The notes beneath the pieces are model-generated. The model saw nothing but the letters and a program-made list of their open reading frames with translations, ran no database searches and had not been told where the DNA came from. A DNA stretch of 64,000 nucleotides from Paragordius varius (taxonomy: Eukaryota; Nematomorpha). The stretch is from contig OZ176051.1 in assembly GCA_964247055.1 (NCBI GenBank), positions 14,384,001 through 14,448,000 of the forward strand. Direction: 5' to 3'. Both the position numbers and the translations under genes were made by a program. Each line of letters starts with the position of its first letter. The first letter of the stretch is position 1. This document shows positions 50,838 through 62,928 of the stretch, piece after piece.

Positions 50838-51515
50838 GTGGCCAAAAGTCCCAAATCTTTTTGCTCCTTTATAATGGGCGGGTACTCTTAAAATATATGC
50901 TAAAATGCCGGGATGGTGGGATAGAATAATATATGATAAATTTAAATATCAAGTCAAAATATTTAAAAAAACGCATCCTTTTTCTAAAATTTAATTTTTA
51001 GCAAAATTTTGTTGAAGCGTACTTCATACTCGTTTGAGGCATGTTGGAAACATTATAAAAACGCTTTAATTTTTTATAAAAATACTTTTTCTATATAATT
51101 TAATGATACTGAACATTTGTATCACCTCAGAATTTGAATATTCATTAGTCTTCAAATTTATGTCAAATATATATTGTGTTTTTTATTATAATTCACCAAA
51201 TGAAAGTAAATAAACTTTTATATTAAATTCTGAAGCGTTGAAATCTTAAGCATCAACAAATTGTATAGAAAAGTGTTAATGTAATCTAAAAGCGTTTTAA
51301 TACCGTTTCCATCATGCCTAAAATAGTGTGAAGTACGCTTCAACAAATTTTGCTAAAAAATAAATTTTGAAAAGTAAGCATTCAAGAATAATTTTTTATA
51401 AGTCAAAATGTATTATATATTTAATCGAGCATCTCAGTTTTGAGTTTATAATTGAACTAGCCCATTTTTGGAAAAGAAAAAAAATTTGGGACTTTTAGAG
51501 CCCACTCTTAAATTA
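50838..51515. repeat. Fold-back MITE, family 2, copy 2
   Basis: Arms about 50838-51070 and 51275-51515 are inverted relatives: TTTTGTTGAAGCGTACTTCATACTCG pairs with AGTGTGAAGTACGCTTCAACAAAATT-type sequence, and AAAAGTCCCAAATCTTTTT with AAAAAATTTGGGACTTTT. Related to the element at 20411-21230. Non-coding. Confidence 0.7.
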
Positions 51516-54500
51516 AAATTTTCCAAAATTTTGTTTTCCTTATTATCAATTTTTAAAAATCCGGCATCAAAATATATAAATATATGATTCTATATAAACC
51601 CTAACAATCAGTTTATTTTTATTAATTGTTATTTTGTAACGAATTTTTTTCGAAATAATATATTTTTTCTGGAGATGATGAATAAAGCGATAATATCCAT
51701 TTTAGCTTTTATAGTTTCCCTTTTAAAAGATTAACTTCGAAAGCTTTATTGCTGAATAGGATTTAGAAAAACTTTACACTACCTCTATTGTTTTCATATA
51801 ATACCCGTAACATTAATACAGTTACAGAGATATGATAGACCTAATCTTTTAAAAAATGGCTGAATATTCTCAAAATAATACTTTTTGAATATTTTGGGAT
51901 TATTGACTACTGACTGAACCTCGATTGGAGAAATTATTTTTTGGCTCTACAAATTGTGATTTTTATCCTCAAAAAATTGTTACTTAGATATTATGATAAG
52001 CCTGGTTTGTTTGTTTACACATTTGCAAAGAAAGTTATCCTAATAACCGCATTTCAAATTTAGTTTCGCGTGAACTGTTCACAAAAAAATATATTAAACA
52101 ATTTCAAAACAATTAAGAAAAGCTATTATTATAATTTAAATATATGTATGGGTCGTCTCCATCTCATATTTATGTGCATAATTTTTGAAATGCATTGGAT
52201 GCATTCAATTATATCCGAATGTTTGAATAAAAAAACGGATATAATCATTAGTAATCAATATTCTCCAAATAAACGCAAAAGAAGATAGGAATATTTCGGA
52301 ATCAAGTCAAGATAGGTTGATTAATGGGGATGCATGCCAGATAACTGTGAAAAAGAAAACGATATGTTTTATATTTTTGTTTTTTAATATTTTTAAATAA
52401 TCCATCTAAACAATGATATCGATTCGGATTCTGCAATTAACTACAAAATATCTTTCTAACCATATATAATTTATTTAACACAAATTAACAATATGAATTT
52501 ATTTAAACATTTGGTTCATAGCAACAATTATTTTCAAAGCTTTTTAGCGGGATTAACTTTATTGATCAACTCATAAACAAGTGTTGTTGTGGTAAAATTG
52601 TTTATTAGCTTTTTTAATTATCAAGTATTATATTTGGAATATGTGTTTCAATAACCATTTGACAACTTATTTTACATTATTCTATGAGGTATTTCAATGA
52701 TAAAATTTTTTTAAAAATCAAGTCACCACAAAATATTAATGGAAAAATATCCTAATCTTGAGGAACGTCATTATCATATTTTATTTATTAAATACATTTA
52801 TAATCATGATGTACCAATTCTGTGAATCAATAAATTTTGTGGTATAAATACTCTAATCAGAGTATACAAAAGTTTATGTGCCCAATTCTAATAATGCCGT
52901 TTTAATTAACCTAAACTTATGATATCGGGTTTCTGCTAATTAATAGATCTGATCAAGTGTTTTAAGAATCTGAGGCAATGTCCATTTTGCTTGAACGCGA
53001 TAAGGGTTGTTATTAGGGATTTTCAGGCTCTGTGTATTAGTGTACTTATAACTCATGTTTTGTGACGGGTGATGATGTTATTAATTATGCGTAGACATTT
53101 GCTAAAAGGATTATAAAAAATTAGTTTTGGACTTGGTTGGATAAGATTGTTTGACAATTCATTATATTTAATACAAAAAGTTAGTGAAAAATATTTAACC
53201 TATATTAACTCAAAATACACTTAATAATTTTTTCTCGCATTCATAGTTAATATAATTATTTATATTTCAAATATATCTATGTTAGGTCAATTTCAACAAA
53301 AATCATTTAAAAAAATCGCGATAAGGTTAAAAACATTTATATTATATCAATGTTGGTAATTTATATATACAAGCAAACGAAAAACGTAATTTATTCCGTT
53401 TCATGCTTTTTAAATTATTTATAATTATAATTATTCGTTTATTTCTTTTTTATTAAATATAAATATATGTTTAATTCAAATTTTGTTATATATTATAATA
53501 AATTGGCAATCGGTCTTAAACCAGAAGTCTAAGTTAAGCCAGATAGCATTAGTATAATTCATTTTACCGTAATAACTGTCGAGCAAGTTGTTTTGAATTA
53601 ATGCAAATATTGACATTTTCTACAAAAATTACGTATCACCCACGATTATAATGCAATGATTTTGAATATATAAAAATTAGGCATTGGTTGTAAAAACTTA
53701 TGGATTTGTTTTTCGTATAAAAAATTAGGCTGGACAAAGTTTATCAATTTTAGGATTATAATTCAGTTGAAATGAATGAATTTTGTTATAAGTAGTCGAA
53801 CCTAAAAATAAAATAAAATTAAAACTTTATTAAATATTATATATTTTTGAGGAAGTTTTGGTTCTTATCCCTGAATTCTAATATGAATCTCAATAAATTA
53901 AAATACTAAATATTTTTTTGTAATACCTGCGATTTAAGATACAGATAGGAGAGCTATTATTGTTCATTTTGATATAAATAAACTTGATTTGGGGCAGTTA
54001 TCTATCCCATAATGATTTAAATTTAAGGTGAAGACCAAATTTAAAAAATGTTTTCTTTAGCCTTGTATGCACATAATACATTTTTTTTAAAAAATAAATT
54101 TGTAAAAATAATTATCTAAAACTTTTTGCCACTATTATTATCCCAGAAGATCCTAAAATTTAACGGGAATCATAATTATCTCGATTCGAAAGCTAAAATA
54201 AAAAACCAATTGATATTGAAGGTAAAGTTTGGTATTTAGATATTCTGATAAAAAAATTTCATAATTTTACAGTGTTAGTGTTGGCCTCACTTATTTAAGA
54301 AGTTATATTCACTTTTATCATTTTAATATTTTTTTTAATATAAAAGCCAATTAAACTCATATCATAATAAACAGATCTTAGATCATTCAATTTACCAAAC
54401 AATTAATTAAATTTTAATTTTTAGATGTCAGATTTAGTCCCACATTTTACCGCTAAAATAGGCCATTTTGTAAATAAACGAAAAAGTTTCTTAATTGTTT

Positions 54501-56588
54501 GATATATTTTTTTATATATGCTCAATAGTATATTCCAAATTATTTTTTTTAACGCATACTCTGCTAAAATTTTAATTTACATAAAGTATTGATAATAAAA
54601 ACCATTTATAAAATTTGGTTGTGCGAAAATATTGTAAAAATTTGCTATCAAATATAATTAATATATTTTATTTCAAAAGCTTTCTCGCTAAATAAGGTTT
54701 AGAAATGGAATTTTACACTACTTTTATTGTTTTTATATGTACCCGTAACATTAATACAGCCAAAGAGGATATGATATACTTGAAAACTTGATTTGTTTAA
54801 AAATGACTGGATATTCTCAAAATTATACTTCCTGTGATATGTTTTGGCATTATGGACTATCATTGAATGAGCCTCGATTAGATGTTTTATTTTTTTTCTC
54901 TCTAATGGTTTGCCATCCTCAAAAAATGTTACTAAGGTTTGGGATGAGCCTGGTATGTTCGTTTACACATTTGTACGGAATTTATTCTAATATCCGCTTC
55001 TAAATTTAGTTTCGGCAACTGTTCACAAAAAAATTAATAAACAATTTTGAAACAATCAAAATAGTTTATTGCTTTAATTTTAACTAATTATATGTGTCTT
55101 TGCGATCTCATATTTATAACTATAATTTTAAAGGAACGAGATAAGTTGATTAAGACTACATGCCACTTAATTGTGTAAAATAAAACGGTATATTATGTTT
55201 TGATGTTTTTGTTTGTTTAAACATTGTAAATGAATTTTTTTGAACAATCCAATATATTATCAATTTGATGTTTTAAGGTAGGCAATGATACCGATTAGGA
55301 TTCTGCAATTGACTGCAAACTATCTTTTAAGCCATATAATAATTTATTTTGTTCGTTTATTCAATACAAATTAACAATATTAAAGGATTTTTTTAACTTT
55401 TGGTCAGCTGATTTCAACGCTTTTTCAGCAAGATAACCTTATTTATCAACTCATTAAGGTTGAGTTGTGGTAAAAAAAATAATCATCAAGCAATAAATTT
55501 TTGAATTGTTTTATTGGCCATTTGACAACTTTTACATTTTTCTCTATGTTATTTCAATGATAATATATATTTAATTTTTTTAAAGTCAAGTCATCGCAGC
55601 AAAAATTGATGTATATCATCAACTTGAGGAACATAATTTAGATTTATTATTAAATAAACTTAAAATCATGATGTACATAATCTGTCAATTAACAAATTGT
55701 GTGGTATATTTATTGTTAATCAGACCTATATAAAAGTTTATCGCCCTAGTGCCGTTTTGATAAATGCTAAACTTATGATATGGGGTTTCTGGTATTTTAA
55801 TAGATTTGATCGCCTATATAAAGTGAGGGAATAACCACTTTGCTTGAAGGCGTTTATAAGTGAAGTTATTTGGGATTTCAAGCTCTATGTATTAGTGTAC
55901 TTATAACACATTTTTTGTGACGCGTGGGATGTTATTAATATGCGTAGACATTTGAGGATCATAAAAAATTAGTTTTGGACTTGGTGAGTTGGTTATCAAG
56001 GAAATTTATTGACAATTTATAGAATTAAACAAAGAGTTAGTCAAAATGAGCTAACCAATAATAACTCAAAATTCAATAAATTTTAATATTTTTGTCGCAA
56101 TTATTAATGTAATTATTTATATGTTTTTATGTTTCGTGAATATTATTAAAAATCATCTAAAAATATCCCGGTTATCATAATTTATAATTATATTTTTTAA
56201 ATTTTGTTTTAATTAATCTTATTATTATTTTCCTTTGTTTTAGTTAATCCATTAAAAAAGATACTCTCATGTATCGAAAATTTTGGATATAGTTTGAATT
56301 TTATTAAATTTTACGAGAATACAAATTAATATTTTAACATAAAACTTTTATATTATATAATTTTATTATGTAGTAAAATTTCTAAATATAAGCAAAACCG
56401 TCCGTTTCATGCTATATTTAAATCACTTATAATTATACGGTTATTTCTGTTTTTATGAAATATAAAAACGTGTTAAAAATATTTAACATATTATGGAGAT
56501 TATTTCTTTTAGCCTACCTTTGCAATTAGAAGTTATAGTACTCCCTATCAAGCATAAGGTGGCTTTATGAAACGAAAATTTAAAGGGG

Positions 56589-56678
56589 ACAGTGTTTACC
56601 ACGTGTCATAGTGTGAGACGCGTTTCGTGCTTGTTGTGGACTCATCAGCCACACATAATGAACACGGGTAAACACTGT
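56589..56678 (-). ncRNA. Hammerhead ribozyme, left monomer
   Basis: Mirror copy of the right ribozyme on the minus strand. The core occupies 56617-56648, with CTGATGAG, CGAAAC and GCGTC in order. Predicted cleavage is between 56617 and 56616. It shares the long extended helix I and the palindromic ACGCGT helix III seen in the right copy. Confidence 0.75.
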
Positions 56679-57164
56679 TAAAAGTTTGTATATATACTGA
56701 GTATTTTAAGATTTTAAACCAATTATAGTTGGTGAAAGAGAAAACGGATAACTTAGGCCCAGAGAGGGCAACCGATTGTACTTAGATTAAGCCAATTATC
56801 ATATCTCCTTTTTATCCATTAGCCAGGATGGGGCTTATATAGTTAGAATATCACAATTTTTTTAGCGGAAAACGCCATCTTTATAGTTAATATTAGCATA
56901 TTATGGAGATTAGGTAGGCTAAAAGAAATAATCTCCATAATATGTTAAATATTAACTATAAAGATGGCGTTTTCCGCTAAAAAAATTTGTGATTTTCTAA
57001 CTATATAAGCCCCATCCTGGCTAATGGATAAAAAGGAGATATGATAATTGGCTTAATCTAAGTACAATCGGTTGCCCTCTCTGGGCCTAAGTTATCCGTT
57101 TTCTCTTTCACCAACTATAATTGGTTTAAAATCTTAAAATACTCAGTATATATACAAACTTTTA

Positions 57165-57254
57165 ACAGTGTTTACCCGTGTTCATTATGTGTGGCTGATG
57201 AGTCCACAACAAGCACGAAACGCGTCTCACACTATGACACGTGGTAAACACTGT
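57165..57254 (+). ncRNA. Hammerhead ribozyme, right monomer
   Basis: The core contains CTGATGAG (57195-57202), CGAAAC (57216-57221) and the cleavage triplet GTC (57224-57226). Helix I is exact next to the core: GTGTGG (57189-57194) pairs with TCACAC (57227-57232, one G-U). It continues through TCAT/ATGA, CGTG/CACG and ACAGTGTTTACC/GGTAAACACTGT. Helix II is weak: GTCC pairs with GCAC at three of four positions. Helix III is only the palindrome ACGCGT, the form known from retrozyme and Penelope hammerheads, which cleave best as tandem dimers. Cleavage is predicted after C57226. Confidence 0.78.
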
Positions 57255-57746
57255 CCCCTTTAAATTTTCGTTTCATAAAGCCACCTTATGCTTGATAGGA
57301 AGTACTATAACTTCTAATTGCAAAGGTAGGCTAAAAGAAATAATCTCCATAATATTTTAATAATTAACTATAAAGATGGTGTTTTCCGCTAAAAAAAGTG
57401 TGTTAAGAATAGTTATATCGATCAGGCTTAAACCAGAAGTGTCTTGGTTAGATAGCATTAGTATAATTTATTTTACCGTAGTAACTGTCGAGCAAGTTGT
57501 TTTGATTTAATGCATCTATTGACATTTTCTTAAAAAATACCGTATCACGCACGAGTTATGCAATGATTTTGCCATAAAAATTAGGCTTTGGGCCAAAATA
57601 TTCAATAATATTTATTTAGTATCCAGTAATATCGTTATACATTGCCAAATTTAAAAAATATATACTTAATCTTTTTCAATACTGCAGGCATAATTTCTAT
57701 ATAAGACACCCAAAAATTATATCAAGGCTATTATTATTTTTTTGAA

Positions 57747-58666
57747 ATGATACCCCTATCAATTTTATTCCTATTTGTGTTCTACGGTGTATTAGCTCAA
57801 GCGCAACCAAAGCCAAAAGATATATGGGTTAGATTTGGTGACGAATATTATTATGAACTTGTTGATGTATACAAAGGTAGAGCTAACATAACTGTCAATT
57901 TTGCGTACAAATTTTCTTACCGTAATGTCAATTATAGTCAATTTCTGGATCAAGAGATAGCACCTAAATTGAATTTAGTGGATGGCCCTTATTCGGTACT
58001 GAAAAATGGCGTGACAGTTAGCCGTGGACAAATTTTTATTGAAGGTATATTCCTTATTAATAAGATACTCTTACATTTTGCGCTGTTTTTTTGTATGATA
58101 ACCAGAAGCTACTAGTATGTTCTAACAAATATTTTAAATCTTTATATTATGATTTGGAATTGCATATATATACTTTATTCTTTTGGTTAAATATCATTGA
58201 ATAACTAAACAGTACATGAGATATTGATACACGCTCTTTAAAGATTATTTTCTAAATTTAACCTTATTAGTTGATATTTTTCTATAGTAAATGGTATTTT
58301 TTGGTATATAGAACATACAAATATCATAGAGGTAATACCGAATCAGATCAAAAAGTGTGAATTTGATATAGCTGAATTTTGGCAACCTCTTAAAAATTCC
58401 AAAACACCCCCTACCATTTAAATAATACCAAATATGGAAAACGAGTGCCCTTCCAAGTGTCAAACAAAACAAAATTAATTTTTAATATACCTGGTAAATG
58501 TGATTAAGCTGGATATTTGACCATTACCATAGATGGTAAAAAACTTAAAAGTTTTGTTAAAGTTTCCTACCCTTTGACGGTATACAGGAGCTACAATGGG
58601 CGATTTATATTTGAGGAAAATTGTATTGATTTGTTCGATGACCCAAATTTAGCACGTGTCGACTAA
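57747..58666 (+). CDS. Orphan secreted protein, two exons, 151 residues
   Basis: Family not recognised. Exon 1 (57747-58044) encodes a clear signal peptide (IPLSILFLFVFYGVLAQAQ, cleavage likely after A18 or A20), then a beta-rich-looking mature part (DIWVRFGDEYYYELVDVY, YSQFLDQEIAPKLNL, then YSVLKNGVTVSRGQ). A 464-base intron (58045-58508, GTATAT...TTAAG) follows in phase 1. Exon 2 (58509-58666) continues GYLTITIDGKKLKSFVKVSY and ends NCIDLFDDPNLARVD before TAA. The mature protein has a single cysteine. The frame is intact throughout, unlike most frames nearby. It sits in the third copy of the 2.9 kb repeat and I saw no counterpart in the other copies. Function unknown; secretion is inferred. 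Confidence 0.7.
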
Positions 58667-59292
58667 TTCCTATTAGTTTCAATCGAATTACTGAAATATC
58701 CAACGAGAATATAACAGCGGTCCCTGTGAGATTTTAGTCTTTTTCGTGAATAATTATGTATATAAAACATGGAAAACTAAAATTGTTGGTATTGATGGAA
58801 AAATATCTTTAGCGTGAGGAACATAATTATCAATAAATTTATCAAATAAACTTATACTGTCAATTAACAAATTGTGTGGTATAATTATTATTAATCAGAG
58901 CTGTATAAAAGTTATGTGCCCTAGTGCCGTTTCGATGAAATGTGGGGTTTCTCCTTATTATAATAGATTTGATCGAGTATTTAAGAAGTTGTGGCAATGT
59001 CCACTTTGCTTTAACGCGTTTATAAGAGATGTTATTTGGATCTTCAGGCTCTGTGTATTAGTGTACTTATAACACATTTTTTGTGACGCGTGAGGATGTT
59101 ATTATGCGTAGACATTTGCTAAAAGGATCATAAAAAATTAGTTTTGGACTTGGTGAGTTGGTTATCAAGGAAATTTATTGACAATTTATAGAATTATACA
59201 AAGAGTTAGTCAAAAAGAGTTAACCAATAATAACTCAAAATTCAATAAATTTTAATATTTTTTTCGCATTAGTTAATATAATTATTTAATTA

Positions 59293-59643
59293 CACTGTGC
59301 AACACGATTTTTAGACCAGAGTGAAAATTACTACATCTTATAGAGAATTTTTTTCTGAAAATAATGATATATTTAATATTTTCCTAGCACTTTTTCGCGA
59401 GCCGCTAAAAGGTTTTAAAAATTCAAAAACCATCAAAAATGCCTGTTTTTGTAACCCTATAACTTTTTGAATTATATAGCTTATTATATTTTTTTGGGGG
59501 GATATTACAGATTATATTTTAAAATTCATGTAACATTTTAAAAATTTTTAAAAGTCTCTACTACTTTTTGATTTATTTAGAAAAAACGAAACTTAGCTCC
59601 AAAAAGCGTTTCAAAACAATGAAAAATTAAGAGACGTGCAGGC
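59293..59643 (+). repeat. Terminal inverted repeat, left
   Basis: Matches the reverse complement of 61254-61614 with few differences, from CACTGTGCAAC to the AAAACAATGAAAAATTA block. Confidence 0.85.
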
Positions 59644-60283
59644 ACCATACCATTTTTTATACATAACAAAATGGAAAAATTTAATGTTAATATTAATTAA
59701 AAAATGTAAATATTAATTTTAGGAATAAATCAAGTATATTTATAAAATAATTAATAAAATAAATATATAATATTAATTTGATATATAGTATTTATAAATA
59801 GGAATCACTTTTAACCATGCAAATTTATTTATTATGTATTGTACGTGATTATATGAATCAAGATATTTTGTTTTTTAATATACGAAAGTTTTTTTCAACA
59901 AATAAAAAATATAAACATGCAAATAAATATAAACTGAAATGTTGAACTAACAGAAAAGCAAAAAAGGCATTCATTTTTTTTCCCGGAAATAACTTTCATA
60001 AATTTTATATCCATGAATCTCAATGAAGTCATTTTTTATATTATATTGGAACATTTTATAGTTAAATAAATTCAATATAATAAATTTTTTTAATCTAAAT
60101 TTACCCTTTTTTAATTGTGGCACGTTTAAATAAAATTTAACTATCAATCCATAACATAACCTGAAACAGTAAATAAGACGTTTTAAGTACGCTTATTTTG
60201 ATTTTTTGATGTGTAAAAAAGCGTTCTGTCGCGTTGTTACAGGTGAAGTTATTATATGCATTTATTTTTAGCGGCGCAAATGT

Positions 60284-61158
60284 TTGAGGGACCCTAATTC
60301 GTTTTGCCACGTCTGTGGACAATACATATTCAGAAACTCACGAATACGAAAAATAAGTGAAAGGGCTAAAGCTGCCTACGAGGCGAAATTCAATCTACCT
60401 TTAATGGACCAAGACAAGCCATGGAGCCCGCATTCATTATGTCAAACATGCTACAATGGTTTATTGGTATGGCCTGATAAAAAAATTTTGAAAATTGAAG
60501 AACCTATGGTCTGGCATGAACCGAAAGACCATATAACGGATTGGTATTTTTGCTGTTCTAACATTTCCACATTCAACAAATCTGCTAAAAAACAAATTTT
60601 ATATGCCAATACTTTGTCCACTACACCCCCCATTTTTAGCGGGCAGGAAGAAAACACTGATATAATTTCTGACGACGTTGAAACCTTATCCACCACTTCC
60701 CGTCTAACTATAGTAAAACGAAAAATGAATCAAAATGCATTGAATAATTTGGTTAAGGATTTAATTTATCCAAACAAACGCTGATGTCCTTGGTATAGAA
60801 TTTTATATTTAAAGGTTCTCGACTTGCGGAATATGATGCATTGGATTTTGGTGTGCGCACAACCTTTAGAGAGCGCAGTGACCATCTTCCTAAATATTTT
60901 AATATAGAAGATGGTATAACTTTTTGTCAGGACATGGGAATGTTCAATTTCCTGCAATATCCAATGGAACCAAAAGAATGGCGTTTGTTTTTGGATTCAT
61001 CCAAAACAAGTTTTAAAGCCGTCCTTTTGGATAATAACAACAGCTTACCGAGTATCCCTGTTGCATATGCTCGTTGCAAAAAGGAAAACTACGAAATTTT
61101 ATTATCCATTAACATTAAAAAATTTAAAAATACCATTTTAATATTTTTTTTATTATAA
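60284..61158 (+). pseudogene. N-terminal part of an uncharacterised transposon-associated zinc-binding protein
   Basis: The first block (60284-60784) starts RDPNSFCHVCGQY, continues WSPHSLCQTCYN and MVWHEPKDHITDWYFC, and has spaced CxxC pairs typical of zinc binding. It ends LNNLVKDLIYP. The second block resumes in another frame near 60822 (GSRLAEYDAL), with HLPKYFN and EWRLFLDSSKTSFKAVLLDN, then PVAYARCKKENYE. From memory these blocks match, in order, a large unnamed protein family predicted many times over in arthropod and cnidarian genomes (DPN.FC.VCG...EWRLFIDSSK...). The C-terminal part is missing, and a stop and frame change separate the two blocks (60782-60822). Function of the family is not known to me; repeated genomic copies and the TIRs suggest a transposase. 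Confidence 0.65.
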
Positions 61159-61253
61159 CATTAAATATATATACTATTTTTCATATTTAAAAAAAGCAAT
61201 TAAATTTTATTATTTTAGTAATGTATAATGAAAAGCTGTCAATCAAATGATGC

Positions 61254-61614
61254 CAGTATGTCTCTAATTTTTCATTGTTTTGAAACGCTATTTTTTTGGA
61301 GCTAAGTTTCGTTTTTTCCAAATAAATCAAAAAGTAGTAGAGACTTTTAAAAATTTTAAAATGTTACATGAATTTTAAAATATAATCTGTAATATCCTCC
61401 CAAAAAATATAATAAGCTATATAATTTAAAAAGTTATAGGGTTACAAAAACAGGCATTTTTGATGGTTTTTGGATTTTTGAAACCTTTTAGCGGCTCGTG
61501 AAAAAGTGCTAGGAAAATATTAAATATATCATTATTTTCAGAAAAAAATTCTCTATAAGATGTCGTAATTTTCACTCTGGTCTAAAAGATGAGGATAAAA
61601 TTTGTTGCACAGTG
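61254..61614 (-). repeat. Terminal inverted repeat, right
   Basis: Partner of the left repeat. The small differences between the two arms suggest a moderately recent copy. Confidence 0.85.
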
Positions 61615-62658
61615 TTATTCGTCAATATCAACAAAAGTCATCTAAAATCCCGATCAGATATTATACTTTTGTATTTTATAAAATTTCTAAATTCAATCAA
61701 ACGGAAAACTTAATATACTCCGTTTCATGCTTTTCAAATAATTTATACTTATAATTATTCGGTTAATTTCTTTTTAATTAAATATAAAAAAATATTTTAT
61801 TCAAATTTTGTTATATGTTATATTAATTTGGCAATCGGGTTTAAACCAGAAGTGTAAGTTTAGCCAGATAGCATAAAATTTATTTTACCATAGTAACTGT
61901 CAAGCAAGTTGTTTTGAATTAATGCAAATATTGACATTTTCTACAAAACTAAAGCACGCACGAATTTTATGTAAGATTTTGACAAAATATATAAAATTAG
62001 GCTTTGGTCCAAAAAATTTAATATGCTCGCGATAGTACATTTCAATTTTTTAAAAGCATACTCTGCTAAAATTTTCATTATACATAAAGTATTCATTAAA
62101 ACCATTTATACAATTTGCTTGTGCTAAATTTTGTAATTTTATATTAAATATAATTAACATATGATTTCATTTTAAACGCTAACTTTCAACCCTTATTATT
62201 CAACCACAATAATGCTTAATTTTTAATATATTTGTTAACAAACTATTTTTCGATTCCTTTTATGTGTAAGAATCTTAAAAATACAGTAATAATATTGAGT
62301 TTTTTATAATTTCCTAAGACTGATTTCATAAGCTTTCTCTACTTGTATTGTTTTTATATGTATCCGTAACATTAGTACAGCTAAAGAGAGATATGATATC
62401 TGATTTGTTAAAAATGCTTGGATATTCTCATAATGATACTTCTTGTTATATGTTTTGTGATGGGCTATCATTGGATGAGCTTCGAATGGATAAATTTTTA
62501 TCCTAAAAAAACTGATATTAGGATATTGTAAGCCTGATTTGTACATGTACACATTTGCAATGGAATTTATCCTAATAACATTTCAAATTTAATTAAACTA
62601 TTAACAAATAAATTAATTAAAAACTTTAAAACAATTAAGTTATATTAAATTTTGAATA

Positions 62659-62928
62659 CAGTAAAATTTGAAATTACACGGACAAAACGTAAAAATATAA
62701 AAAATAATTTTTTTAAAAGAAAACCCTACTTTTTTATATTTAATTATTACTAATATAAAATATTTACCTACCACTGTAAAATAAATTGATGGGGTTTCCT
62801 ATTCACATCTGTATTTGATTTTTCGATTAAAATAATGAGTTATATTTAAAATAATCAAGATTTAAAAAGTATGGTTGTTGAAAAAAAATTTGTATTTTTA
62901 TGTTTCCGTATAATTTCAATTTTTACTG
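62659..62928. mobile_element. MITE with CAGTAAAATTTGAAATT ends, copy 2
   Basis: Inverted ends CAGTAAAATTTGAAATTACACGGAC and (right, inward) CAGTAAAAATTGAAATTATACGGA, flanked by TA on both sides (62657-62658 and 62929-62930), as expected for Tc1/mariner-type insertion. 270 bases, no protein. It lies inside the 2.9 kb array copy. Confidence 0.85.

Larger units (their letters stand above)
56481..57399. mobile_element. Palindromic retrozyme-like insertion: two head-to-head 412-base hammerhead monomers
   Basis: A monomer on the plus strand starts at 56913 (GGTAGGCTAAAAGAAATAAT) and restarts at 57325, giving a 412-base unit followed by a 75-base partial second unit. The mirror image lies to the left (pairs add up to 113843 across most of the arms), with a partial unit at 56481-56518. 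GTGTTAAAAAT (56470-56480) and GTGTTAAGAAT (57400-57410) flank it as a near-perfect 11-base target duplication. Each monomer carries one hammerhead core. No protein is encoded. In animals, retrozymes are tandem copies of 170-400-base units with type I hammerheads, expressed as small circular RNAs and thought to be mobilised by other retroelements such as Penelope-like elements. The name is assigned by this architecture. Confidence 0.75.
59293..61614 (+). mobile_element. Unclassified DNA transposon-like element with ~350-base TIRs
   Basis: Left 59293-59643 and right 61254-61614 are long inverted repeats with ends CACTGTGCAACA / TGTTGCACAGTG-type. TTA flanks both ends, possibly a 3-base target duplication. 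The plus strand between them carries two protein remnants from one family (60284-60784 and 60841-61158). The coding part is far shorter than I recall for relatives, so this is probably a deletion derivative that depends on a full copy elsewhere. It interrupts one copy of the 2.9 kb array. I could not assign a superfamily. Confidence 0.75.
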
